A stretch of DNA of 64,000 nucleotides from Cladocopium goreaui (lineage: Eukaryota > Sar > Dinophyceae > Suessiales > Symbiodiniaceae): positions 1 to 64,000 of the forward strand of contig CAMXCT020001755.1 of NCBI GenBank assembly GCA_947184155.2. The letters are read 5' to 3'. Both the position numbers and the translations under genes were made by a program. Below the pieces are notes generated by a model. That model was given only the letters and a program-made list of their open reading frames with translations. It had not been told where the DNA came from and made no database searches. Shown here piece after piece: positions 41,936 through 51,750 of the stretch (position 1 is its first letter; each line of letters starts with the position of its first letter).

Positions 41936-42000
41936 CCAAGGGGGCTTTTTCGGTTTTGTTCCGAAAGGTGTGGCTCACAGGTTTTCGCACTGTGCACAAC

Positions 42001-44280
42001 ATGGTCGGCAGTGGCGGGCCAAAGTGCCCTTGTGGCAGGTGGCTGTCTTCTCTTCGACGCCAGGACTTGGCTCGGCAGTGGCAGGCCTGGCCGGACGGAC
42101 CAGACCGTGAGTCTCTTTCAATGCCCGTTTTGCTTGTGTGTGTTGGGGATCGTGTTTTCCTGTTTTTTGGACCTTCATTATTTGGTGCTTCTTTGCAGGA
42201 ATGGGAGCACATCAAATGGCGGCAGCACGGAGGGCTGCGGTACTGGAATCTCTGCCTCGAATGCCACCGTCACGTGTGGGGCACCGACGGCCGGACTTCA
42301 AACCGGTACTGCCGGCCCCGCTGCCTGCCGTGCCCCCGGCTACCGGCCGGAGAACTCTTTGTCCGGGAACCCCCTCCTGAGCTGGCGCCCTGCTCGCATT
42401 TCTGTTTTCCGTGTTCCACCATGGGGTCGCCAACTGGAAACTTTTTTTAGAGTTTGCACGAATGAGATCCAGCTGTCCCTGGAAAGATCCCCCCATCAAA
42501 ATCTTACACCAATAGACGTCGAACGTGAAACTTTGTAGTCGCTTTCTTTTAGATTTCCAATGGCGACTTGTGTCTGTGTGGACCACAGCATTTCTTGTTG
42601 CACACACTGTCCCAGCTTCGGTCAGGTGCCGCCTGCAGTTGTCGCGCCGCATCGGCCCCGCACGCGCTGCAAGCGTGCTCGACAGGCTTGGTTGCGTACT
42701 TTCTGGGTTCCATTTTCTTGCCCACCACGGCCGCCGCCGCCTGAGGACTTCGGGGTTGTACGAGTTCGACGGGAGGCGGATCCGGCTGCGGGACGGAGCC
42801 TCCTGCAGCGACAGAACACTGGCAGGCTGGGTCGGCGGCATAGCGGGGTGCTCCTTTGTTTGGCACTTTCACGCGGGTTCACAACATGCATCTCATAAGC
42901 GTGGTGTGTCGCCTTTTGTTTTAGATCAGAGCGAGTGTCACGTCTGCGTGATCATCCCTTGAACCTGACAAAGTCCATACAGCTTCTTCAGCAGGTTCCA
43001 CATGTTGTTAGCCACTGCCACTCCCTTTCCACAGCTAAGAGTCCGGGTGTACGCTCTATGTTATTAGTCCTGTCGTAAGTCTGTGCGAATTCCCCTGTAT
43101 CCATTTCCACGTGTTGTTTTCCTTTGTGGGGCCAGGAGTCTAAGAGTCCGGGTCTAGGGTACGTCGGCCCTGGTTGCAAATTTTTCCTATATTCATTTCC
43201 ACGTGTTGTTTTCCTTTGTAGGGCCAGGAGTCCAAGAGCCCGGGTCTTGGGTACGTAGGCACTGGTTGTAAATTTGTCCCTACTTCGAGTTAGTTGCAAC
43301 TGGTTGTACTGATTTGAAGGTTCGAGACTTAGCACTGACTCGTTATATTTATTGCAGGTTCGAGGGTTGGTTGTCCTGAGTTGTGAGGATTTCGCGCTAC
43401 GATGCCAGGTTCTAGAAGTTCTAGGGTTGGGTGTGCCTGGTTGTAACCATATGGAGCTAGGTCGAGAGTTCACGCTCTACATGTTGTGAACTCGTCCGTT
43501 GCTTCCGCGCGCCAGGAGTGTCACCTTGCCACCGGGGCCGCCGTTGCAGCGCGCCTTGCTGGAGTCGGCGCAGGACGTGCCAAGCCAGCGTGGTGCGTGG
43601 CAGGCTGCGCCGTTTGCCTGGGACGTGCGGCGCCGCCTTTTCCACGGGTTTTGTGGGGCCTGTGGCGAAGAGTCCTGGGACCTGCAGCAAATGCAGCTGC
43701 AGCGAGTCACTGTGCTCTACCGGCAGAAGGCCGGGCATGGGGTTGTGTTTTTCCGGGTACTATACACCATGACCATCTACACCTTCCGCATACTAGCATG
43801 TTCCTAATTTGACGTTCGACATATCTGGTTGTTAATCAATTACAGTTGGACCACAGATCATTGTGAGTCATGGTTACGGACCCACCACTCACTCATTTCA
43901 CCGCATGTTGTTGACGCATGACTAAACTTTCAACCAGAGAGCAGAGGCCACAGTGATTTTTGAGTTTCACCATTTCCCTACCTAAATCATATTCATGCTT
44001 TCCGACCCACCATTCACTCACTTAACCACATGTTGTTGACACATGACTTGAATTCATCGAGAAACGACATTGATTTATTAGTTCCACCATGCCCGTACCT
44101 AATTTTTTTTTGTGGACGGTGCCACCACCTTCTACAGCAAAGCTACACCTCACGCATGACCGTCCATGGCAGGATGTGGCCCTGTGCTGCAGCAGCTGTT
44201 TGCGACAGTTGCACGCTGGGCGCCACACCTGGGTGTACGAACTGGAGGCATGGTGCCTTCCCTTCTACCGCACTCGCTGA
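42001..44280 (+). CDS. Cys-rich gene family member 2 (multi-exon, unrecognised)
   Basis: Exon 1 (42001-42084): 28 residues, MVGSGGPKCPCGRWLSS to WQ. Intron 1 (114 bp) begins GC and ends TTTGCAG. Exon 2 (42199-42384): 62 residues, EWEHIKWRQHGG, LCLECHRHVWGTDGRT, CRPRCLPCPRLPAGELF, VREPPPEL, again followed by GC. A middle exon near 42560-42860 is possible. Exon at 43516-43756: SVTLPPGPPLQRALLES, DVPSQRGAW, CGACGEESW. Last exon at 44138-44280: LTHDRPWQDVALCCSSCLRQ and YELEAWCLPFYRTR, then TGA. Exons 1 and 2 match the gene at 17262-15789 in length and sequence, with changes concentrated at third codon positions, so both have been under protein selection. CxC and CxxC pairs suggest zinc binding. 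The function is unknown, and the splice phase between the middle and last exons is unresolved. Confidence 0.68.
43101..43290. repeat. Two-copy 92-bp repeat in an intron of gene 2
   Basis: CATTTCCACGTGTTGTTTTC followed by GGGCCAGGAGTC, AAGAG and CCGGGTCT occurs at 43102 and 43194. It lies between coding exons of gene 2. Confidence 0.8.
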
Positions 44281-44289
44281 GCTGCATCC

Positions 44290-44425
44290 CGGGGAGGGTC
44301 CGGGTCAACAACCCCCCCCAACACGGGGGCCGCAGCGTGGGACACTGCGGCAGCATCCTTTCCAAGCCTGTCCAGGCCTGGATTGGGGGCTGATCGTCCT
44401 GGCAACAAGCCAAAGATCGGGAGAG
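44290..44425 (+). other. Conserved tail downstream of Cys-rich gene 2
   Basis: CAGCGTGGGACACTGCGGCA, GCATCC, then GGGGGCTGATCGTCCTGGC and AAGATCGGG...GAGCC match the region 15670-15560 (minus strand) past the paralogous gene. The conservation extends beyond both stop codons. Confidence 0.6.
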
Positions 44426-44512
44426 CCGTGTGGGATTGCTTGACACTTTTGGTTTCTTTGTACCCACAACAGCAAAGAGGGAGACACCGAGAAGGCGTTC
44501 CTTGCTGCCTGG

Positions 44513-44573
44513 CGTGCCGTCGTGGGCCAAGAGGGTTACATGTCTAGGCACCGCGCCTACGTTGGGCTACATG
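44513..44573 (-). repeat. Dispersed GGTGCCTAGAAATG repeat, right flank of gene 2
   Basis: Matches 40929-41005 in the same orientation, with several substitutions. Together they bracket the gene 2 unit as direct repeats 3.5 kb apart. Confidence 0.65.
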
Positions 44574-44589
44574 GAATCTGACTTTTTAT

Positions 44590-45030
44590 GAACTTTTCCC
44601 TCCCTTGCCTTCCACAATGCCATGATCTAAAACCTAACTCTTTGTTTATAGTTCCACTCTTGCCTTCCACAATAGCATGATCTAAAATCGAACTCTTCAG
44701 TTCCCCCCTTGCCTTCCACAATGCCTGATCTAAATTCCAACTCTTTATTTAAATTTCCCCCTTGCCTTCCACCATGCCATGGTCTAAAATCTAACTTAAA
44801 ACTTCCCCCCGCTTGCCTTCCACAATGCCATGATCTAAATTCCAACTTTTTGTTTCAATTTCATCCCCCTGTCTTCCACAATGCCATGATCTAAAATCTA
44901 ACTCTTTATTTAAACTTCCCCCACCTTGCCTTCGACAATGCCATGATCTAAATTCTAACTTTTATTGAAACTTCCCCCCTTGCCTTCCACAATACCATGA
45001 TCTGAAATCTAATTCTCTTGCCCTCCACAC
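44590..45030. repeat. About 57-bp tandem repeat, eight copies
   Basis: The unit is CTTGCCTTCCACAATGCCAT, GATCTAAAATCTAACTC and TTTATTTAAACTTCCCCC, with units near 44603, 44658, 44707, 44763, 44813, 44870, 44927 and 44980. It is AT-rich with a C run. No coding sequence. Confidence 0.9.
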
Positions 45031-45033
45031 GAC

Positions 45034-45518
45034 TGCCCCCAGGCAGTCGGTGAGAGGCCCTTCAGGAAGGTACCTTAAGGGGGGAGCTTGAGAAATTGAA
45101 TTTGAAGGTCCGTCGAGGAAGGCTTCGAAGCCCCCTTAAGGTGCCTTCGAAGCCTTCGAAGCTCCCTTAAGGTACCTTCAAAGGCTTCAGCCAAGGCTTC
45201 AACGCTCGAAGCCACCTTAAGGTACCTTAAGGGAGCTTCGAAGGCTTCGAAGGCACCTTAAGGGGGCTTCGAAGAATTCGTCCAAGCCCCCTTAAGGTAC
45301 CTTCGAAGGCTTCGGCGAAGACCCCTTAAGGTACCTTCGTCGAAGCCCCCTTAAGGTACCTTCGAAGGCTTCGAAGCCCCCTTAAGGTACCTTAAGGGGG
45401 CTTCGGTTCCTCGCTCACCCCCCCCTCCCCCCCCGTCCCCCCTTCGGCAAAGGCTTAAGGTACCTTCGAAGGGGGCTTAAGGTACCTTCGCCGAAGGGTG
45501 CTCCACGACTGCCCCTAG
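45034..45518 (+). mobile_element. MITE-like palindromic element, complete copy
   Basis: About 485 bp with short terminal inverted repeats: left GGCAGTCGGTGAG, right CTCCACGACTGCC, so 8 of 8 outer bases match, followed by a partly matching inner part. The body is built from in-phase GGTACC, CTTAAG and TTCGAA palindromes linked by GAAGG, GGGGGC and similar. A C-rich stretch lies at 45413-45443. It has no coding capacity. A stray terminus (GACTGCC) sits just left of it, so another copy once abutted it. The family is not one I recognise. Confidence 0.8.
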
Positions 45519-46695
45519 ACGTTTGTAGTGCATCCAAACCCGTACCACTGCTCACCCACAGAGTAGGCAGGCTGCAGAGTCACCAATTCTCGTCCACCAA
45601 CTAACGAACCATGGAGGCAGACTTGTGCTGCTCGGGCGCCCCAGACTGTCCTACCGGAGCACCACTAGATTGCTCTAGAGCCACCGGACAAAGGACATCC
45701 AAAACGAGACAAACGAATTCAGGTAGAAACCTCCTCGGAGAAGGGCAAAGCAAAGGAAGAAGGGCAAAAACAGGGGCCCTCGGGGACGCCAAAAGATTCC
45801 AGTCCTTAGTGAGCACTGCTGTTTCCTTGCCACTCAAACAACATCTGCATACACCCAAGGCACACCAAACTTTACTAAAACACTCTCGCAATCTTAGCTC
45901 CAGACGTCACACGCCCAAGTGAGGGAGATTGCATGAAGAGATGGAAGGTACCAACGAGCAAAGAACCAAGACACAACCTGGAAAGTGCGGAGTGTGAAGT
46001 GTCGAGTGTAAAGTAAGGAGTGTGTAGTGTGGAGTGTAAAGTGGAGTGTAAAGTGCAGAGTGAGGAGGCGGAGCTTCCTCCACAGACACGACGACGCCAC
46101 AGAAAAATCAGCGACTTGAGATAAGGCACGTGGATGCAGAAAAACGAGCATTTCGTGCGCCAATTTTTGACATTTTCGACACGTTATCAAACAGGTTGGA
46201 ATGTCTCAAAGTGCCACGCCTGCCACGCAAAACGACATGACAACCTACGTGGAAACATTCGAAAAGGTCAGGTTTTGCGTCTAAAGTGCTGCGCCTGAGC
46301 ACTGGAACCCACTCAAGGCTGATGACAGACAAAGTCTGAGGGAACTCTGAGTGGCCCTGAGCGGCGTTAGTTTCTTTGTCGTGTTTCCCGAATGCGTAGC
46401 AAGGGTTCCCGTTTACTCTAGGGGGTCTGAAGGTTGAGAGTGTGTTCGCTCGACGTTGCGTTCACGGTCGCAACCGTTCGCAACCAAAAAAGAGTCTAGA
46501 TTGAGACTGAAGGTTTGTGAAGTCATTGAGACTGAAGGTCTGTGAAGCAAGGCAACGGGGGAGGAATTTAAAGATGAAGTCTAGAGCAAGTCCCCCTGAA
46601 TTGAGACAAGGGTGGTGGAATTTAAAGATGAAGTCCAGAGTGAGACTGAAGGTCTGTGAAACAAGGCACCAGGGGATTGAATTTAGAGATGAAGT
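45519..46695. other. No gene seen; short GGAGTGTAAAGT minisatellite
   Basis: No supported frame. At 45985-46065 an 11-12-bp unit (GAGTGTAAAGTG and variants) repeats about seven times. At 46500-46690 the phrase GAGACTGAAGGTCTGTGAA repeats three times. Confidence 0.5.
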
Positions 46696-46905
46696 CTACT
46701 ACTACTACTACTACCACTACTACTATTACTGCTACTACTACCACGACTGCTACTGCTACTGCTACTACTACTGCTACTACTGCTGCTACTACTACTACTA
46801 CTACCACTACGACTGCTACTGCTACTGCTGCTACTACTACTACTACTACCACCACTGCTACTACTACTACTACTACTTCTTCTACTACCACCACTACTAC
46901 CCTCT
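46696..46905. repeat. CTA/CTG/CCA triplet array
   Basis: A triplet-phase array of CTA with CTG, CCA and CGA variants. It is followed at once by CCCCCTTCAAG repeats, which parallels the triplet-plus-MITE pairs elsewhere in the window. Confidence 0.9.
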
Positions 46906-47040
46906 TCAAGCCCCCTTCAAGCCCCCTTCAAGTCCCTTTCAAGCCCCTTTCAGCGCCTCTCCAAGCCCCCTTCAAGCCCCCTTCAAGCCCCCTTCCAGCC
47001 CCTTCAAGCCCCTTTCAAGCCCCCTTCAAGCTCCCTTCGT
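46900..47040. repeat. CCCCCTTCAAG tandem array
   Basis: About a dozen units of 10-11 bp (CCCCCTTCAAG, CCCCTTTCAAG, CCTTCCAG). Each unit is related to the CCCCCTTCGAAG part of the MITE-like element. A short relative is at 17938-17970. Confidence 0.85.
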
Positions 47041-47298
47041 GACTTGGTTGCGTGGACGTGTTTTGTTAAGACCGACGTCCTGGACGCTGACTCAAGTAGA
47101 TCTAGAGGTTTTCGAGGGTTGCTACCTTTCCGGAGCTGCCTGCTTGCTGCTCGTAGAGGTGTAGTGGGAATCGATCCAGGGAGCCAAGGCCTGGTATGGC
47201 TGAAAGAGGTGAGGAAATGATGGTTGTGGTAGCAGTGGATTGCCACCGACCTGTGCCTGGAACACCTAGTTAGCAGAGCAAGACAAAAGTCGTCCTCG

Positions 47299-47355
47299 TG
47301 GTGCAGTTGGTATCGCGGCACTCTTCTGTCAGATTGCCGGTGGTGGTTCGATTCC
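47299..47355 (+). promoter_or_regulatory. RNA polymerase III A and B boxes, plus-strand arm
   Basis: Box A TGGTGCAGTTGG at 47299-47310 and box B GGTTCGATTCC at 47345-47355, with a spacing typical of tRNA genes. The B box is a perfect match to the consensus GGTTCGANTCC. Confidence 0.7.
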
Positions 47356-47442
47356 CCGCTGGTCCGCGAGTAAGACTCAAGACTGTAGACCGGCCGAAAC
47401 GCAACGGGTCTACGGTCTTGAGTCTTGCTTGCAGACCAGCGG

Positions 47443-47505
47443 GGAATCGATCCACCACCGGCAATCTGTCAGCAACACAAGAGTGTCGCGATACCAACTG
47501 CACCA
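47443..47505 (-). promoter_or_regulatory. RNA polymerase III A and B boxes, minus-strand arm
   Basis: Box A TGGTGCAGTTGG (complement of 47494-47505) and box B GGATCGATTCC (complement of 47443-47453, one mismatch). It faces the opposite arm. Confidence 0.6.
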
Positions 47506-47538
47506 CGAGGACGACTACCGCCTGGTTTCAAGAACACA

Positions 47539-47976
47539 ATGCCAGATGCCTTTGCCGACAGCGGATCTAGTGGTGCAATGACCGATGCATCGAAGCGCAG
47601 AATTGAGGATGCAGAGTTTGAAGTTGACACAGAGTCAGATTGGGTGGTTGGAAGTAGTTTCATGGAGCCTGTGGGAGGCACCGAAGATTTGGCCACAAAG
47701 GCCTTGCTTCCAGCTGGTATTACCAATACGGCTATGTGGGGAAAGACCAAGTTTGCATTTGGAAAGTATGAGGAGGAGAAGACAAATTACCAGACTGTCT
47801 TCGAGAAAGATCCCAACTATGTCTCATGGTGTCGAAAGCATTTGACCAGAGACTCTTCGAAGGGTCCTGCCTTGGATTGGTCAAGGTACATCAAGGCCCG
47901 AGATTTGGTGGACTGCAAAGCGGCTAATGTGCCCTTTTATGCCGGAACTGCCTTACGTCGAGAGTTTTGTGATTGA
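47539..47976 (+). CDS. FGKY-motif small protein
   Basis: The frame is open from 47425. I take the Met at 47539 (MPDAFADSGSSGAMTDASKR) because the earlier codons lie in the foldback. An acidic region (EDAEFEVDTESDW) precedes a block resembling DUF3820 or the exonuclease X C-terminal type: WGKTKFAFGKYEEEKTNYQ, then VFEKDPNYVSWCRKH. The pattern FGKY...T...V...DP.Y..W is one I associate with small nucleic-acid-related domains that are common in dinoflagellate genomes and mobile elements. The frame ends soon after with RYIKARDLVDCKAAN. It may be one exon of a longer gene, since a donor-like context is possible near 47910. The function is not inferred beyond this. Confidence 0.5.
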   Translation: MPDAFADSGSSGAMTDASKRRIEDAEFEVDTESDWVVGSSFMEPVGGTEDLATKALLPAGITNTAMWGKTKFAFGKYEEEKTNYQTVFEKDPNYVSWCRKHLTRDSSKGPALDWSRYIKARDLVDCKAANVPFYAGTALRREFCD

Positions 47977-49000
47977 TGACACTGTGATGGTGGTTGGATC
48001 TATGAAGGATCTCATTCTATGTGGACAACTGCAGTTTGCAAGATTGTCGAACTGGATGGGTGGTCATTATGTAGCCCTTCGGCTAAGGGCATCCTTATGT
48101 ATTGACCTGTCAAGTTTGGGCGATCTATGCTGAAGTCTGGATAAGTTACAGCTTTATACACCTTGATGGTGAGCGCAACCGTGATGGTTGACGTCGTTTT
48201 TGCATGTTTCATATGCTGCAGCTTTTATTGGAGATGGCGAAACCTTACAGCGATATGTTTTTCATCTTCTTTGACTATTTTGATTGCGGAGAATGCGGTG
48301 AGGCTTTGAATCCGTAGAATGAAATTAGGAAATCAATGCATTTTCCATATCCTTTCATCGATGAATAGCACGAAGAGCACGAAGAACTAGTTCGTAGAAT
48401 TCATTTGGTTACTCCGGAAGAAGGAACTTTGTTTGGCGTTGATCGGAGAAGTTTAGTTTGATTTTGTCTCTCAATGATGAAAGCGAGCAACGTTCTGAAG
48501 GCATTCAGAACTGGAGTTGCTAACAAATCTGAGGGAGACATCATGGAACACGTTTTGGTGCTTGAAATGTTTCAACGTTTTTCAAACACTTAAACTTATT
48601 TGAACAAACAAACCATGTCTTGATGTAAAGACTTTTTGTGGCGACATGTGTTTTTGATCCTTTTTTTGTGAAGTTGACAGAAAGATGTCAACATGCGACT
48701 CCGCATCTGTTTTTGTGTCAAGGAGTGACACGTCAACAAGAACCATAGCGACATGAGCAGAGACATTTCTCTTGTCTTGTTTGTGTGCCGTAAAAGTAGC
48801 TGAGCTCTGGGATCGATTGACTTGGTTGCGTGGACGGTCTTTTGTTTTGTTAAGGATGACGTCCTGGACGCTGACCCAAGCAGGTCTAGAGGTTTTCGAG
48901 GGTTGCTACCCTTCCGCACCATGTGTGTCACTGAGAGACGTAAGGTTTGAAAGTTGTCCCTGTGCCAGAATTCTTTTGTGCACCATTTTGTCCTGTCATC
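47977..49000. other. No gene seen
   Basis: Apart from the second 95-bp direct repeat (48824-48911), the stretch has only short, unconvincing frames. Confidence 0.4.
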
Positions 49001-49015
49001 TTTGATTTGCCTTAG

Positions 49016-50435
49016 CAGTGGCTCTCAGGGCCATAAAAGTGTCAGTGGCTCTTGGGCCATTAATTACTTGCCATGTGGCTCTTGTGGGCCATGTTGACCA
49101 TGCAGTCTGCTTCGGCCTGTCCAGCACCTTAACCGAGACTGCCAGCGATTCAATGCGCGCTCATGTTCGCCGTGTACAGTTTGCTGCAAGCAACAAAGTT
49201 GACACGGTGGATGGGCCAGCACAACTTGGACGAAAACCTGCCCAACCCAGCCCCGCAATTTCTGCACAGGACGGCGCAGTTTTTGCAAGAACATTGGCGA
49301 TGCCGATTTGCCTTCGAAGACTGGTCACGAAATCAACAAGTGTCTGGGATCGACCTGGCCATCCCAGAGGTCAACCACTTGATTTCCGTCCTCCCGCCAG
49401 AATTTGTACAGGTCAAGCAAGGCTTTGAAGCGACTCTGATTATGCTCATAGAGTTGCAGCGCAGGACTGGAGAGCCTACTGTTACGGCACCATGCGACGA
49501 GAAAAAGTCTCAGCAGCATTTTCACAAGCAGTACGTGTCTGTGTCTCTTGGGGCCATTGTTGATTCTGGTGGCTCTTTGGGCCGCCTTCAAGACTTGTCA
49601 TTGTGTTTTTCGTCGCCCTCCGGGCAATTATTTTTGGACACCAGCGCATGTTTTTTTTTGTTTGGTTGGTGGCTCTTTAGGCCATTCTGGACATGGTAAC
49701 TGCGCGTTCTCCTTTCTAATGGAATGGTCCATGCAAATATTACAGCTACAGCTGCTGAATCGTCAGCCGCTCGTGACTCAGACTGCTGGACTCTTGTATT
49801 TGCAGCTGCTGGGCTCGACTCCAAGGAAAGGGTTGAAGTGAGCAATGGATAACTTCGATCCAGGCACCGTGCGGACAGCATCTTTGGAGCAGCTGGCTGC
49901 TGGAGTTGGTTGTGGCCGAGCTCTTGCGGCGCCGGTCGATGAGTTCCTTTTTTGGCAGAGCTCCACCTTCACACCCTGATGATCGCAGGCATCATGGCCG
50001 TCCGTACTGAAAGTTCAACGGCAGCATTGGTAAAGGAGCTCTACAGTGCTGGACATCTGACAGGCCCCGTCCAACCTGGTGCCAAAGACGTGCCAGTTTC
50101 AAACCAAACTGCTGGCAGAAGTTGTGAGTAAAAATAATCGCCTTTGAAGGCAGATTCTGTCTGTGCCAGTTTTTGTAAAGCTTGCCCTTTTTATCCCAAG
50201 GTGGCTCCCAGGGCCATCATTGACTTGATATAGGCCATTACGTTGCCAAAAAGAAAAGGTGGCCCCCAGGGCCATCATGTTGCAGTGAATTAGATTCGGT
50301 GTGCTTCGTGCCTGGAGTCAATTGCTGTCAAAACATGTCTCAAAGAATTGAAGAGCTGCTGAAATAAGTGTTAGAATAAAAGCCTTAGCCTGAGTGTTTC
50401 AGCTGTAACTGTAACAGGAGGCTCACAGGGCCATT
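49016..50435 (+). repeat. Dispersed hairpin motif TGGCYC-N3-GGGCCA, nine copies
   Basis: GGTGGCTC, three variable bases, then GGGCCAT, with variants, lies at about 49016, 49045, 49075, 49542, 49568, 49667, 50200, 50257 and 50416. The copy at 50257 (TGGCCCCCAGGGCCA) is a perfect 6-bp hairpin, and most others pair with one G-U. All are on the same strand. They lie outside the two protein-like stretches, probably in introns. Confidence 0.7.
49163..50123 (+). CDS. Possible multi-exon gene, unrecognised
   Basis: An exon-like stretch 49163-49528 reads MFAVYSLLQATKLTRWMGQH, NPAPQFLHRTAQFLQEHWRC and LPPEFVQVKQGFEATLIMLI, then meets a GTACGT donor-like site. A short frame 49845-49979 reads MDNFDPGTVRTASLEQLAAG, GRALAAPVDEFLFWQS. 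Another, 49994-50122, reads MAVRTESSTAALVKELYSAG, HLTGPVQPGAK, and ends at GTGAGTAAA, a strong donor. The in-frame joins are not proven. I recognise no family. Only the protein-like composition and the donor sites support this call. Confidence 0.3.
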
Positions 50436-51475
50436 GAACAAAATAGATTGTCACTTTTCAGAGATTGCAAAAAAAGTAAGCCAGATTCCAGAATAAAAAG
50501 CACAAAACATAAAAAATATCAGCCACAATCCAGGTAACAAAACACAAAATCCCATGAGCCAAACACAAAATCCCATGAACTTTCCTTCCTAGTCTTGTCA
50601 CAATGCTGAGGCAAAAGTATCAATCAACTTCCACTTGCTGCACCTCTACCTGAGCAAACACATTCTGGTGATGAACTACTTGTTGTTGCAAACCGTTCAT
50701 CTGCGCATTCACACCAACATCCGCATTGCACAATCACTGAATGTATTGATCAACGTCGAAGTTCGTATATGATTTCCAAATGCACTTCTCAAAACAGCAA
50801 GCAACCTTCTGCTTCATGCAGTTCCACTTCGAACAGTCTGGGGTTCGAGGTGTTCCTTCTCATTTCACTCTTTGCAAATACGTCTTCTACGTATTCTCCG
50901 GAAGAACCTGGAACATGCATAGAGTCCATGCTTTGTGGAAATCCACCTGTGGCTCTTTGTCTAAACATCTCAGATACACCTCCAACCTCGCCAACCTGTT
51001 CGTCTAACACCTGCCTGACATACAACAACTGCATCGGTTCTGAACCTCAGCGGCGTGGGTCAGGTACCGACACAGTGGAGAGAACCGCAACAGCCTGCAC
51101 AGACCCTCAACGTTTCAAGATGGAGTTGGCAGAGGGCCAAAGAAGATTGCCTGGAGGCGCAACTGCACCGTATGCCCCCGCCGCCGAACCGGTGGTTGTA
51201 TAATGTCAGGAAGTCCAACTGACAGTAGACAAAAGTTTTAGACACAATTAGAAACATAGACTTTGAAATGGTCAGGTATTCTAGTTGCTGGGAACATTTT
51301 TAAGTAGAATTGATGCCACAGGGTTGTATGTAGCCGAAGCTGATTTCGTAGCTGTTTTGCTGTACCAGGTCACTCAGGTGGAAGGTTCAGGCGACAATAG
51401 GCAGGTAATCAAGGGCAAGGGAAAGCAGAGAAGAAAGGAAAAGGCAAAGAGAAAGGTTTTGGCAAGAAAAGAAAA
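50436..51475. other. No convincing gene
   Basis: Opposed frames at 50769-51203 (plus, Ser/Thr-rich) and 51034-50789 (minus) cover the same bases. Neither has a motif. The rest is AT-rich without repeats. Confidence 0.35.
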
Positions 51476-51750
51476 ATGAACGAAGTTGGATACGAAAATG
51501 ACTATGATGGTACAGTACTGACATGTGGTGGCAGGACCATGGTTCTTGGTGGGAGGACCAGTCTTGGTTTGAAACTGCATAAGTCTGGAATGACAGTTGG
51601 GATGAGTCTTGGGACAGTACATGGCACGAAGGACAAGAGAATTGGGACGGATCTTGGAGTTGGCCTGCAATTGAAGACCAGCAGCAAAGTGCAAGTGCTG
51701 GCAGTGCAACTCAAAGTGTCCAATCGTTAGTGCTGAGTCCCTGATTTCCG

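Larger units (their letters stand above)
47289..47515. repeat. tRNA-derived foldback (imperfect 110-bp inverted repeat)
   Basis: The arm 47289-47398 (GTCGTCCTCGTGGTGCAGTT ...) is repeated in complement at 47515-47403. The arms differ by an insertion of about 10 bases, by point changes, and by a short unpaired centre. Each arm carries tRNA-like internal promoter boxes. The cloverleaf itself does not fold well (weak T stem, no 7-base anticodon loop), so this is a tRNA-derived repeat or SINE dimer, not a tRNA gene. Confidence 0.75.
47040..48930. repeat. Pair of 95-bp direct repeats around the foldback and FGKY gene
   Basis: GACTTGGTTGCGTGGACG, GACGTCCTGGACGCTGACYC and GGTTTTCGAGGGTTGCTACC occur at 47041-47135 and again at 48824-48911 with small indels. 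They are 1.8 kb apart in the same orientation and might be the ends of a composite insertion, although no other LTR-like sign is present. Confidence 0.55.

Noticed and set aside
47289..47365. Functional tRNA gene
   Set aside because: The A and B boxes are good, but the T stem has mismatches and no regular anticodon stem with a 7-base loop can be formed.
47040..48930. LTR retrotransposon bounded by the 95-bp direct repeats
   Set aside because: The repeats are short, lack TG...CA ends and a primer binding site, and enclose no pol domains.
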